A stretch of 64,000 bases of DNA from Siphonodentalium dalli (GCA_032622095.1 CP136069.1:203530690-203594689), one strand, 5' to 3'; positions 43,774 to 53,388 are shown, counted from the first letter of the stretch. A program made the numbers and translations. Notes: generated from the letters alone by a model not told the origin.

Positions 43774-44151
43774 TTACCTGGTCTTATAGACAACTTACCT
43801 GGTCTTATAGACAACTTACCTGGTCTTATAAACAACTTACCTGGTCTTATAGACAACTTACCTGGTCTTATAGACAACTTACCTGGTCTTATACACAACT
43901 TACCTGGTCTTATAGACAACTTACCTGGTCTTATAGATAACTTACCTGGTCTTATAAACAACTTACCTGGTATTATAGACAACTTACCTGGTATTATAGA
44001 CAACTTACCTGGTCTTATAGACAACTTACCTGGTCTTATAGACAACTTACCTGGTCTTATAGACAACTTACCTGGTCTTATAAACAACTTACCTGGTCTT
44101 ATAGACAACTTACCTGGTCTTATAAACAACTTACCTGGTCTTATAAACTGG
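43774..44151. repeat. 21-bp array, 18 copies, matching the U1 snRNA 5' end
   Basis: The unit AACTTACCTGGTCTTATAGAC occurs 18 times with few changes (AGAC/AAAC/ACAC, GTCTT/GTATT). 21 is a multiple of 3, so both strands stay open (plus NLPGLID, minus RPGKLSI), but nothing suggests translation. Every unit holds ACTTACCTGG, identical to ten bases at the 5' end of U1 snRNA. The opposite strand therefore holds CCAGGTAAGT, the consensus 5' splice site, 18 times. It lies in intron 1 of the host gene on the U1-like strand. Confidence 0.96.
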
Positions 44152-44428
44152 GAACATGTTTTTGTCAATGCACCAAGTTCACCAACGTGTCATGTTTTTT
44201 ATTTTGATCTGGTCTAATATTGTCTACGGAAGGGGAATAACTCTTATTGGTGAATTATGATGCATTCTGGGGTGAGTATTAATGGGGGAAATTTTGGTGT
44301 GAATCTGAGAATCTCCAGTAGCATATACATATTTTTGCTTCCTCTTCCAAATGGTATATAAATATTTATAATATGGAATATGTTGTATATCAAGTGATCT
44401 GGGGATTTGAAATTAATTGGGCCATTAA

Positions 44429-44869
44429 CCATCAAATTACATTTCAATGACCCATTAATCAGTCTATTTTTATCAAATTTTGAGTAATTCTTGACTTATA
44501 TTAATTCTGTTATTGGATATTTTCTGTTGAGTATAATAGGAGATGGCCCCATAAATGGCTGGATTTAGGTAGAGTGTCCCTTTATTAATATTGAACTATC
44601 TTTGCATTTATGTTATCTTAATTATATGTTTTAGGGGACAGAACTTGTTCTCTAAAGTCAAATTAATATATTTGGTTGGTAGATCTATAGTTTGGTCATC
44701 ATTATCATTTTCAACGATATCAAATAATTTACCAGCTATGGAAAACAGTCGATGAGAAGACTTCTCTGACCAAATTGCGGATGAAGGTGGATAACACTAA
44801 AATCAAGTGGCTTTTTTGTGTCAGATATTTGACAAACCTGCAAAATTTAAATGTTGACAAATAACAGGT
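44429..44869. other. Unassigned intronic sequence
   Basis: No repeat or gene recognised. Confidence 0.35.
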
Positions 44870-45020
44870 TTTGGGCAATTGTATACTATAGTTGACTGTG
44901 GTTAGCATTATTTTTGGGCAATTACTTAGTTATGATAACTGAAGCGGCATTTCAAAAAAAAAAAATTATTGTTGGAATCTGATGATATGGGGACCATCGA
45001 ATTGGATTGAGTACCTTTAA
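44870..45020 (-). mobile_element. Fragment of the GGTACTCAATCCGAT repeat, minus strand
   Basis: On the minus strand: TTAAAGGTACTCAATCCAAT, GGTCCCCATATCATCAGATT, GCTTCAGTTATCATAACTAA and AATAATGCTAACCACAGTCA. It ends in the TTAA (45017-45020) that is also the left TTAA of the next MITE. Confidence 0.75.
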
Positions 45021-45416
45021 CCCTTTACCCAACAAACCGGCCAAAACCGGCCAAATAAAGCTTCAACAGCCTAAAATATCTTCGGTCTGTCTCAATAGAA
45101 CCATACAAATATGGATATCATTGGAACCGGCTCCTTGACCACATTGTGATAGTTACAGTTATGCCCTGTGCCAATGCATTCTCTTATATATGCGAGTCGA
45201 CCATAGGTCGCCTCACATATATAAGAGAATGCATTGGCCTAAAAAAAATCTTTTTTTAACACTTTTTACCATTTTTTCTTACAATCTTTAACAATTTTAT
45301 AATTTTTAATGTGTTAAGCCAATGCATTCTCTTATATATGCGAGGCGACCTATGGTCGACTCGCATATATAAGAGAATGCATTGGCACAGGGCCCTTCTG
45401 TTGGGTAAAGGGTTAA
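45017..45416. mobile_element. TTAA-bounded MITE with hairpin termini, copy 3
   Basis: Same ends (TTAACCCTTTACCCAACA...TGTTGGGTAAAGGGTTAA) and left specific region as 41426-41894. Hairpins lie at 45170-45238 and 45318-45387. The inter-hairpin spacer is about 80 bp against about 145 bp in copy 2, through loss of CTTACATTCTT-like units. The left and right hairpin centres keep the same TCGACCATAGGTCGC and GCGACCTATGGTCGA asymmetry. Confidence 0.88.
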
Positions 45417-45484
45417 AGAAATAAGTCAACAGTGTACACATTTCTCTACTCTAACAAAAATTCCATTGGCTCTGCCTCATGTCA

Positions 45485-45857
45485 ACTGAGGACCTACATG
45501 TACGTAACAGTACGTTCACTTAAGACCTACATGTACGTAACAGTACGTTCACTTAAGACCTACATGTACGTAACAGTACGTTCACTTAAGACCTACATGT
45601 ACGTAACAGTACGTTCACTGAAGACCTACATGTACGTAACAGTACGTTCACTTAAGACCTACATGTACGTAACAGTACGTTCACTGAAGACCTACATGTA
45701 CGTAACAGTACGTTCACTTAAGACCTACATGTACGTAACAGTACGTTCACTTAAGACCTACATGTACGTAACAGTACGTTCACTTAAGACCTACATGTAC
45801 CTAACAGTACGTTCACTTAAGACCTACATGTACGTAACAGTACGTTCACTTAAGCTT
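45485..45857. repeat. 33-bp minisatellite, about 11 copies
   Basis: The unit GACCTACATGTACGTAACAG plus TACGTTCACTTAA, with ACTTAAG/ACTGAAG variants. 33 bp keeps an 11-residue repeat open (TVRSLKTYMYV). Each unit carries ACATGT and GTACGTAACAGTACGT self-complementary motifs. Intronic and not taken as coding. Confidence 0.95.
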
Positions 45858-45870
45858 ATTGACAGTTTCA

Positions 45871-46332
45871 TTAAAGATCCACTTAATTTTCGGGTTACCA
45901 ACTATTTTTTTTTATAGTGCCTTGATAGGCAATTCTAATAACAATCTATACCATAACATAGAATTAAAATACTATAATTCATCACCATTTGAAACATATG
46001 TGTCTCAGAAGATGTCCATAGAGAAATAGAAAACAGCGGAAATCATAGAAAGATCCCCCCTGTTATGGCTCCCAGAATGCAACATAATTCAAACTAAAAA
46101 TGTATTTTAAATGGAAGGGGAATAACTCTATCTTTAAATTATAGAGTTATTTCCCATCCATTGAAAATAATAGACTTTGTGTAGGAACTTCAGCAAGATA
46201 AGAGATCTTTTTCTCAACAAAAACAATACATTCACAGCTTATTACATCGAGTAAGTTGAAAATGCAATGTTATGGAGCTTTGGAGCATTTATATAATGTG
46301 ATCTGGGGGTTCAATAATTAAGTTGGTCTTTA
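45871..46332. mobile_element. TTAA-bounded MITE (AAAGRYCMACTTAATT ends)
   Basis: The left TTAAAGATCCACTTAATTTT and the inverse right TTAAAGACCAACTTAATTAT, both flanked by TTAA. It contains a hairpin GGAAGGGGAATAACTCTA...TAGAGTTATTTCCCATCC at 46111-46158. The right TTAA (46329-46332) is shared with the next element. Related to 43135-44428 and, inverted, to 21035-21170. Confidence 0.75.
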
Positions 46333-46835
46333 AAGGTACTCAATACAATTTGATGGTCTCCATATAATCAATCATATTCCAACAACAGCAGTTTTAGAAA
46401 TGCTGCTTCAGTTATCAGAATTGATTAATTGCACACAAATAATGCTAACCAGTAACCACAGTAACCACAGTAACCACAGTAACCACAGACTGTCATAATG
46501 CTAACCAGTAACCACAGACTGTCAACTTAATGCTAACCAGTAACCACAGACTGTCAACTTTGCCCGAAACTTGTTATTTATCAACATGTTGTTCGACGAA
46601 ATTGGGCCTTATTACCAACAGAAAGTCTCTTGATTTTAGAGTTATTCATCTTCATCCGCAATTTGGTCCAATACCATTGGCTCATCAACTCTTTACTGGG
46701 CCACCAACAATTCTCGATGATAAAAAATAATAGATGTCAAAAATTTATATCTAATAACTCTGAGCTTTGAAAGGTGGGTTCCTCGACTCGAGTCAAATAA
46801 ATTTTACCCCCGAATCCAAATAAATAGTAATTGAC
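46329..46835 (+). mobile_element. Dispersed GGTACTCAAT repeat, copy 2, with its own minisatellite
   Basis: The same order of blocks as 15936-16493 (TTAAAGGTACTCAATACAAT, GCTTCAGTTATCAGAATTGA, CTTATTACCAACAGAAAGTC, CCCCCGAATCCAAATAA). Here the expansion is at another site: AATGCTAACCAGTAACCACA then GACTGTCA and GTAACCACA repeats at 46441-46560, where copy 1 has a single AATGCTACCACTGTCAACGG. Confidence 0.85.
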
Positions 46836-47255
46836 GGGCGCTTAATGATAAGCCTTAATCGGATTATGCATCTGTAAGGAAAACTTTATACTTAATAATT
46901 TAAGGTTGTACACTAAACACATATTGTCTTAATTAAGTAAATATCATATTTTCGATTATTATTACACTATGTATTACATATCACTATTATTCTCATTATT
47001 AGTATCTCATAGACGTGCCAAGAACTCTAGTCAGTTATCATGGTATGCTGACTACTGGGGCCAAGTCTAACTTAATCAAGGCTATTATAGCTACTAGATA
47101 GCCTATTATACAAACACAAAATCCAATCCCTAAAAGTTAAACACATTTAAGTTTTCGTGTTTGTAACCTTTTTCACTAAATCATACTTATTTACATAAAC
47201 TTTTTCAAGCTACATGTAGGCCATAACAGTGAAAACACTAATTCCACTACATGCC
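46836..47255. other. Unassigned intronic sequence
   Basis: No feature recognised. Confidence 0.35.
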
Positions 47256-47372
47256 CAGTAATGCTCTAATTAATCGACCCCTTAACCACAGCAGAATTAT
47301 GGGTAACTTTTCAGGATTTAGTCGGAAATATGGCTTGTTGCCATTCATCCGAAAGCTCTCGGGGAGTTTTAA
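47256..47372. mobile_element. Partial Tc1-like foldback element (left arm)
   Basis: CAGTAATGCTCTAATTAATC, CCTTAACCACAGCAGAATTA, TGGGTAACTTTTCAGGATTT, AGTCGGAAATATGGCTTGTT and GCCATTCATCCGAAAGCTCT, then the match stops at the centre. Compare 58375-58591. Confidence 0.78.
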
Positions 47373-47796
47373 TCTAAAAATTCAGGTTAACGATTTGCTT
47401 CACATAAATTGTGCACTTCATATATACTAGTATATTGTTTTCATATTATCACAAAAGACCTGTTATACTATAAACATGTATCATACAATGAAACTAACTT
47501 TTGCAGTCTATACTCTCATATTTATCAACTTTATAAGCCAATATAATCGAATAATTATCTACCTTGAGTACGTTCCAACCGTGCACATTAGAAGCTGAAC
47601 ATACATGTAGAATGCTAATATCTTGTTTCCATTCAAGCACATTTTAGAACAATCGAGAAACCCATGCTGAATCTAGTCAATATCAATCAACGCTTATCAC
47701 ACGTGAACCATGATATCAATCAATGCTTATCACATGTGAACCATGATCACCAATCACCCAGATATCCCCCATCGATTTAACCCCCATTGTTTTCCA
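47373..47796. other. Unassigned intronic sequence with a 33-bp duplication
   Basis: ATATCAATCAACGCTTATCA then CACGTGAACCATG (47677-47710) is repeated as ATATCAATCAATGCTTATCA then CATGTGAACCATG (47711-47745). Nothing else is recognised. Confidence 0.5.
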
Positions 47797-48026
47797 TTAA
47801 ACCGTTCAGTGCCAAGTCCGATTTTTGTATCAAACCATATTTCCTTGATCATTTTTCAAACTTATTGATTATAATAATGTGATACATGTACATTGATGGA
47901 AAGAGCTCAAAGAGCTCAAAGAGCTCTTTTCATCAATGTGTCACATTATTATAATCAATAAATTCGAAAAATGATCAAGGAAATATGGGTTGATACAAAA
48001 ATCAGACTTGGCACTGAAAGGGTTAA
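47797..48026. mobile_element. TTAA-bounded foldback MITE
   Basis: The left TTAAACCGTTCAGTGCCAAG and inverse right TTAACCCTTTCAGTGCCAAG begin arms of about 100 bp (TTTTTGTATCAAACCATATT, TCCTTGATCATTTTTC, TTGATTATAATAATGTGA) around a loop of AAAGAGCTC repeats. TTAA flanks both ends. The ends share TTAACCCTTT with the hairpin-ended family, which suggests a common mobilising enzyme. Confidence 0.85.
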
Positions 48027-48135
48027 CACCCTTATCTCCAAATAATGTTATTTATATGTTTGTTATATCACTTTGTAACCTTTACCCACTGAGGGCCTTT
48101 ATTGGTAAATAAATATATTCTATTCTATTCTGTAT
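48027..48135 (+). mobile_element. LINE 3'-end fragment with ATTCT tail
   Basis: CCACTGAGGGCCTTTATTGG then TAAATAAATATATTCTATTCTATTCTG split by short spacers. A TAAATAAA followed by (ATTCT)n is the usual form of CR1-like 3' tails. Too short to classify further. Confidence 0.4.
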
Positions 48136-48530
48136 GACTGTCTGCTTGTCTGCATGTCTGTCCATCTGTTGTCCAGAGGATAACTTGAATAATATTATAC
48201 AGAATTTGATTGGTACATGTACAAATGTATGTGTCCTTCATATGATAAAGTCCCGATCAAGTTCAAATTTGGACACGGTCTGAGACCGACCATTTATGGT
48301 GGAGTTATGCCCCTTTTTGACTTAGAATTTGCTCTTTATTTTGTTCTGATGATGACTAAAGTTAGTATTATCCAATAGCTTTAAAATTTAATAAGTGGAT
48401 TAATCACATGAAAATACAGGTAGAGCTCAAATTTGGGTTCGTTTCGACCATTTCTCATGGAGTTTAGCCTCTTTTTCAACTTAGAATTTGCCAATTATTA
48501 TCCTGGTATCAAGTAAAATATGTTAACAAC
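48136..48530 (+). repeat. Dispersed repeat of the GTCC family, two units
   Basis: CTGTCTGCTTGTCTGCATGT then TTGTCCAGAGGATAACTTGA, GATCAAGTTCAAATTTGGAC, GAGTTATGCCCCTTTTTGAC and TTAGAATTTGC, then a second diverged unit. Confidence 0.8.
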
Positions 48531-48534
48531 ATAA

Positions 48535-49230
48535 TATATATCTTTATTGTCCTCCATTCACGGAGAGATATATACAGACAATTGAGGTTCACAAAGTTTT
48601 AACGTACATGTACATGTACATGTATATACAAAGCATGTAGTTCACAATTATGAAAGCAATGAGAACAAAAAGACAAACAAACTCCAATGTTGTATAATTA
48701 TATATTGCAACAACATAGTTACAATGTCCTTAGACCCGTTGTTGGGCTTGCACTCGACCCACATACCCACATATCAACGAACACCATGTATTCCTAGAGA
48801 AATACATCTACGTTCAACGAATCGACGGTGGCCCTCGATTCACAACACATAGAATGTATGTGAACCAATAACCAACGTCATTGTTATATCAAAATCAATC
48901 AATGATCGTGGGCCAACTCAGCATAACAGTATATACACACATGATGATATGAACATAAATACTTGTTTACATATGTAAGTAATGTTCTGTCCTCTACATG
49001 TACCCGACTAATGTGTTGAATGTCTGCCACAAGCGTTCTGATGCTTTAACAAAGAAACGAATGAACTGGTTGTGTTTTTCAACATAAGCCAGAGAACCTG
49101 GTGACGGACAACCAAAGGACGTGGCAACAGTTGAAAGCAAAGTTTGATTCAATTATTGTGTTCAGAATCAAATTTTTCATTTCTAAAAAAGCCACCGGTC
49201 AAATAAGGACTTTCTGGGGAACTTGGTGCC
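48535..49230 (-). mobile_element. Probable LINE 3' fragment, minus strand
   Basis: The minus strand ends CTCCGTGAATGGAGGACAAT then AAAGATATATATT, like 36244-36300. About 450 bases further 5', a short frame of about 47 codons ends EKHNQFIRFFVKASERLWQT then FNTLVGYM and a TAG near 49000. No splice acceptor precedes it. It may be the C-terminus of a retroelement ORF or a decayed host exon. I do not recognise the protein. Confidence 0.35.
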
Positions 49231-49264
49231 TATCAGCCTTTTTTGAGCAGCACAAATCAATAAT

Positions 49265-49940
49265 GATGTAAATTAAACCAAGATTGATGTAAATTAAACA
49301 TATAAACCTATACTGATGTAAATTAAACAAATAATGATGTAAATTAAATCATTAATCATGTAAATGAGAACAATAATCATGTAAATTAAACCAATAACAT
49401 GTAAATTAAACCAGTAATTATATAAATGAGAGCAATAATCATGTAAATTAAACCAGTATTAATGATGTAAATTAAATCATTAATCATGTAAATGACAACA
49501 ATGAGAATGTAAATTAAACCAGTATTAATGATGTAAATTAAATCATTAATCATGTAAATGAGAACAATGGGCATGTAAATTAAACCAATAATGATGTAAA
49601 TTAAATCATTAATCATGTAAATGAGAACAATAATCATGTAAATTAAACCAATAACATGTAAATTAAACCAGTAATGATATAAATGAGAGCAATAATCATG
49701 TAAATGAAACCAGTAATGATGTGAATTAATTCAGTAATCATGTAAATGAGAACAATGAGCATGTAAATTAAACCAGTAATGATTTAAATTAAATCATTAA
49801 TCATGTAAATGAGAATAATGGGCATGTAAATTAAACCAGTAATCATGTAAATTAAATCAGTAATCATGTAAATGAGAATAATTGGCATGTAAATTAAACC
49901 AATAATGATGTATATTAAACCAATAATGATGTAAATTAGT
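49265..49940. repeat. AT-rich 20-21-bp tandem array
   Basis: Units such as AATCATGTAAATTAAACCAG, AATGATGTAAATTAAATCAT and AATCATGTAAATGAGAACAA alternate in a roughly 62-bp higher-order cycle, about 32 units in all. The minus-strand LIYMIND frame is a by-product. The array stops 50 bp before the exon 2 acceptor, so it forms the end of intron 1. Confidence 0.92.
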
Positions 49941-49990
49941 TACTGTAATTGTTACTAAGCTCCACTAATATTCATGTCGATATTCTTCAG

Positions 49991-50217
49991 ATTTCATGGA
50001 CATCTGTGACGGGACGAAACAGAGGTCCCTAACGGAACAGCGGATGTGGATTGTCTCAGCTAATGAGAAAACGCCGAAAATTTGCCTAAGAAAATTCATA
50101 ACAACAGAACCTGGAATCTGCGTCAATATCCTCACTATCAGGGGGCGTCCTGATGTCGGGAAGGCATGGGAGGCACCATCATGCCCATTTGATCTCTCCA
50201 TATTGCATAAGAGTGTG
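49991..50217 (+). CDS. Host gene exon 2: cysteine-bearing extracellular segment
   Basis: The acceptor is CATGTCGATATTCTTCAG with a plausible branch point ACTAAT about 25 bases upstream. The first two bases (AT) complete the codon begun by T at the end of exon 1 (TAT, Tyr). 75 codons follow, starting FMDICDGTKQRSLTEQRMWI and including KICLRKFITT, GICVNILTI and APSCPFDLSILHKSV. The exon ends phase 0 at a donor GTG then GTAAGC. Four cysteines and alternating hydrophobic strands suggest a beta-rich, disulphide-bonded domain, possibly a divergent CUB-like fold completed by exon 3; the family is not certain. The last 71 bp belong to a tandem triplication that also copies the splice site, so a shorter real exon is possible. 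Confidence 0.55.
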
Positions 50218-50360
50218 GTAAGCATGTCCGGAAGGCATGGGAGGCACCATCATGCCCATTTGATCTGTCCATATTGCATAAGAGTGTGGTAAGCATGTCC
50301 GGAAGGCATGGGAGACACCATCATGCCCATTTGATCTGTCCATATTGCATAAGAGTGTGA
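50147..50360 (+). repeat. 71-bp triplication spanning the exon 2 donor site
   Basis: GGAAGGCATGGGAGGCACCA, TCATGCCCATTTGATCTSTC and CATATTGCATAAGAGTGTG occur three times, exactly 71 bp apart. The boundary after GAGTGTG reads GTAAGC (50218), GTAAGC (50289) and ATAAGC (50360), so two intact donors and one broken donor lie in a row. Units two and three are nearly identical. Confidence 0.93.
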
Positions 50361-50445
50361 TAAGCTTAGCTTCATCATCGGGGTGATGATCTGTATGTTT
50401 TTCATGGCCAATCCTGAGTTGAGTGTGGCTGTCATTTGCATAATG
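50361..50445. other. Intron 2, short unique segment
   Basis: Nothing recognised. Confidence 0.35.
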
Positions 50446-50535
50446 AGCTTCACAGAGGGTGAATTTAGTGATGCTATCCCGCATGGCAGGCTAACATCAC
50501 TAAATTCACCCTCTGGGAACCTCACTCTGCATAGC
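50446..50535. mobile_element. Foldback MITE of the CAGAATGAGGTCCCC family, copy 2
   Basis: AGGGTGAATTTAGTGATGCT on the left pairs with ACATCACTAAATTCACCCTC then TGGGAACCTCACTCTG on the right, around CCCGCATGGCAGG. The left outer arm is truncated. Confidence 0.75.
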
Positions 50536-50766
50536 CTCATCTGCTATTGGAGACATAAACTCCTGCCAATTTGGATATATAGAGAAACTAATCTAAAAAG
50601 AAATAGAATCTATGTGAAGTAGTTCTATAGAAATTTGATAATAAAGAAACTTTCCAGAGAAGATGAGGCCTAAGCAGAATGAGGTACCCATATGGTGAAT
50701 TTAGTGATGTTAGCCCACTATGTGGGATAGCGTCACTAAATTCACCCTCTGGGGACCTCATTCTGT
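50536..50766. mobile_element. Foldback MITE of the CAGAATGAGGTCCCC family, copy 3
   Basis: GATAATAAAGAAACTTTCCA, GAGAAGATGAGGCCTAAGCA, GAATGAGGTACCCATATGGT and GAATTTAGTGATGTTAGCCC pair with GGGATAGCGTCACTAAATTC then ACCCTCTGGGGACCTCATTC. The outer GAGAAGATGAGGC block also flanks the copies near 9.0-9.3 kb. Confidence 0.75.
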
Positions 50767-50883
50767 AAATGACAGGCACCTTATGCTCAGGGTTCATGCT
50801 AGCCACTTCTGAATTTTTTGGGAATTTTTTCCGAAACTTTAGCCAAATTAAAATACCAAAATATGGGATCATGAAGAAACAAG
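50767..50883. other. Spacer with a GCTCAGGGTTCATGCTAGCC fragment
   Basis: GGTTCATGCTAGCCACTTCT with AAATTTTTTGG resembles pieces near 53400-53500 (inverse) and 59400-59470, a further low-complexity dispersed repeat. Confidence 0.35.
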
Positions 50884-51865
50884 AAAAATGCCCAAAAATA
50901 TAAAGAAACACAAACAAAAATATAAAGAAACACGCACAAAAATAGAAAGAAACATGCACAAAAATATAAAGAAACATGCACAAAAATATAAAGAAACACT
51001 CACAAAAATATAAAGAAACACGCACAAAAATATAAAGAAACATGCACAAAAATATAAAGAAACACGCACAAAAATATAAAGAAACATGCACAAAAATATA
51101 AAGAAACACTCACAAAAATATAAAGAAACACGCACAAAAATATAAAGAAACACGCACTAAAAAAATATAAAGAAACACGCACAAAAATATAAAGAAACAC
51201 GCCCAAAAATATAAAGAAACACACACAAAAATATAAAGAAACACAAACAAAAATATAAAGAAACACGCACAAAACTATAAAGAAACACGCACAAAAATAT
51301 AAAGAAACACAGACAAAAATATAAAGAAACACAAACAAAAATATAAAATAAACACGCACAAAAATATAAAGAAACACAAACAAAAATATAAAGAAACACG
51401 CACAAAAATATAAAGAAACACAGACAAAAATATAAAGAAACATTCACAAAAATAGAAAGAACCACAAACAAAAATATAAAGAAACACAGACAAAAATATA
51501 AAGACACACTCACAAAAATATAAAGAAACGCGCACAAAATTATAAAGAAACAATCACAAAAATATAAAGAAACACAAACAAAAATATAAAGAAACACGCA
51601 CAAAAATATAAAGAAACATGCACAAAAATATAAAGAAACACAAACAAAAATATAAAATAAACACAGACAAAAATATAAAGAAACACGCACAAAAATATAA
51701 AGAAACAGACAAAAATATAAAGAATATATTCACAAAAATAGAAAGAACCACAAACAAAAATATAAAGAAACACAGACAAAAATATAAAGAAACATTCACA
51801 AAAATATAAAGAAACACAAACAAAAATATAAAGAAACACGAAAAAAAATATAAAGAAACATGCAA
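50884..51865. repeat. 22-bp minisatellite, about 44 copies
   Basis: The unit CACAAAAATATAAAGAAACA plus CG, with CGC/ATG/AAA/CAG/ACT variants. Purine-rich on the plus strand and stop-free on the minus strand in all frames, giving overlapping hydrophobic frames (FLYIFVRVSLYF) of up to 177 codons. In intron 2 and not taken as coding. Confidence 0.95.
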
Positions 51866-52040
51866 CACACAGGTATGATTCGATTCGATTTCGTCAATTC
51901 GATTTCGTCGATTCGATCAAAATCTCCAACTCACAATACCCTAGTTCTAGAAGCTATTCATAATTGTTTTGATAAAAGCATGTGTGACTTTTACACACAT
52001 GGGGAGTAAATGCTGATTTTCCAAGAGATCTGATGATTAG
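51866..52040. other. Short GATTCGATTTCG repeat and spacer
   Basis: ATTCGATTTCGTCAATTCGA and similar repeats at 51883-51925. The rest is unassigned. Confidence 0.5.
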
Positions 52041-52970
52041 GGTTGGGCGGTATTGACGTTTTAAAAAAACGCGATTTGTCCAATATAACACCTCGATATA
52101 TGGTTTTATTGAATATTATTTGACTATTGAAAAATACCACGTAAAATCAAATGTTAAATGAGAAACATAACACTCTGGGTTTTCGTTATAAGCGATGTAA
52201 AATTGTACACACTATCGTCAGGCAGTAAATGCGCCCATTCTATAAAGTTCCTGCCTTCTGGAATACGCAACAACATTGAGTGAATTACAGACTCAAGTTA
52301 TCCTGATTACTCCATTGTTTACATATCAGCACGCAATGCACATTCCCGTTACATCATAGCTAAGCACATGCTCATAGGTTGATAGAGGACCCAGTAGAAT
52401 TGGGCCAAGATGGTTCATTCTGGGCTGTCTGCAGTTTATCACACACAATGAATTACGGAACATTTTTAATTAACTTTGAACACGGGAAAAATAATTATAA
52501 TTAATCATTGAACAATATTGCAAATCGTGAGTTTCTTATCCATATTCTTGGCAAGGAACACTAATATGTCAACTCTAGACGGATTGAGACATGTTAGTTT
52601 CCTGAGTCAAGTTTTAAGATATAATTGAATGACAAATACCGCCGAGTCGTGAGGCGGAAAGTTTGGACGAAGTATCGCGCGTGATGTTACACCGCTACCA
52701 AGTTGGATTCGGAAGAAGATACTCCATCGCTCCACTTCAGCCCAAAATACAACCGTTGCACCATTGGTTACAATAAAAGACAATGGAGACTTGGGAGCAA
52801 CCGATAAAGGCTGCTTTCAATCAGCGGTCTGCTAAAATATTCAACTCAGTATTGGATTGTAATTTGAAACTGTCTTTTAAGGTGATAAAATTGCAGTTGC
52901 GATATATTGAATTTTTATTTTACACACGGTTTCAATACGGTTTTTCTTTTTCAAACCGACTATAGTCAAT
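52041..52970. mobile_element. Possible hAT-like non-autonomous element
   Basis: TTAGGGTTGGGCGGTATTGA near 52040 resembles a hAT terminus and is followed by CGATATATGG. Near 52900-52970 the inverse (AGTCGGTTTGAAAAAGAAAA, ACCGTATTGAAACCGTG, ATTCAATATATCGCAACTG) could be the other end. The termini are diverged and no duplication was found, so this is tentative. Confidence 0.35.
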
Positions 52971-52974
52971 ATAT

Positions 52975-53388
52975 TGACTACTGATGATGATTTAAGAGGT
53001 TACCATGGAGATCTAATGATAATTTGAGAGGTTACCATGGATATCTGATGATGATTTAAGAGGTTACCATGGAGATCTAATGATAATTTGAGAGGTTACC
53101 ATGAATATCTGATGATAATTTAAGAGGTCACCATGGAGATCTGATGATAATTTGAGAGGTTACCATGGAGATCTGATGATAATTTGAGAGGTTACCATGG
53201 AGATCTGAATCATCTGATGATAATTTGAGAGGTTACCATGTAGATATGATGATAATTTGAGAGTTTACCAAGGAGATCTGATGATAATTTGAGAGGTTAC
53301 CATGGAGATCTGATGATAATTTGAGAGGTTACCATGGAGATCTGATGATAATTTGAGAGGTTACCATGGAGATCTGATGATAACAAGA
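52975..53388. repeat. 32-bp minisatellite, about 13 copies
   Basis: The unit GAGGTTACCATGGAGATCTG plus ATGATAATTTGA, with early units alternating GGATATC and GGAGATC and one 40-bp unit near 53205. Confidence 0.93.

Larger units (their letters stand above)
43135..44428. mobile_element. TTAA-bounded MITE with nested insertions
   Basis: The left end TTAAAGGCCCACTTAATTTT, then CAGATCACATTATATACAAC, matches the inverse of the right end TTAATGGCCCAATTAATTTC, then CAGATCACTTGATATACAAC, giving TIRs of about 60 bp between TTAA sites. The element is enlarged by a GTCC/CCCCGAAA repeat (43199-43740) and an 18-copy 21-bp array. Another copy without these is at 45871-46332. Confidence 0.75.

Noticed and set aside
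43746-44217. Repeat-protein ORFs on both strands (NLPGLID / RPGKLSI)
   Set aside because: The 21-bp unit is a multiple of 3 and stop-free on both strands. Position inside a nested MITE in an intron argues against coding.
45432-45917. 161-codon ORF with an 11-residue repeat
   Set aside because: A by-product of a 33-bp intronic minisatellite.
50588-51868. Hydrophobic 'membrane protein' ORFs on the minus strand
   Set aside because: By-products of the 22-bp array. Every frame is open, which a real gene would not show.
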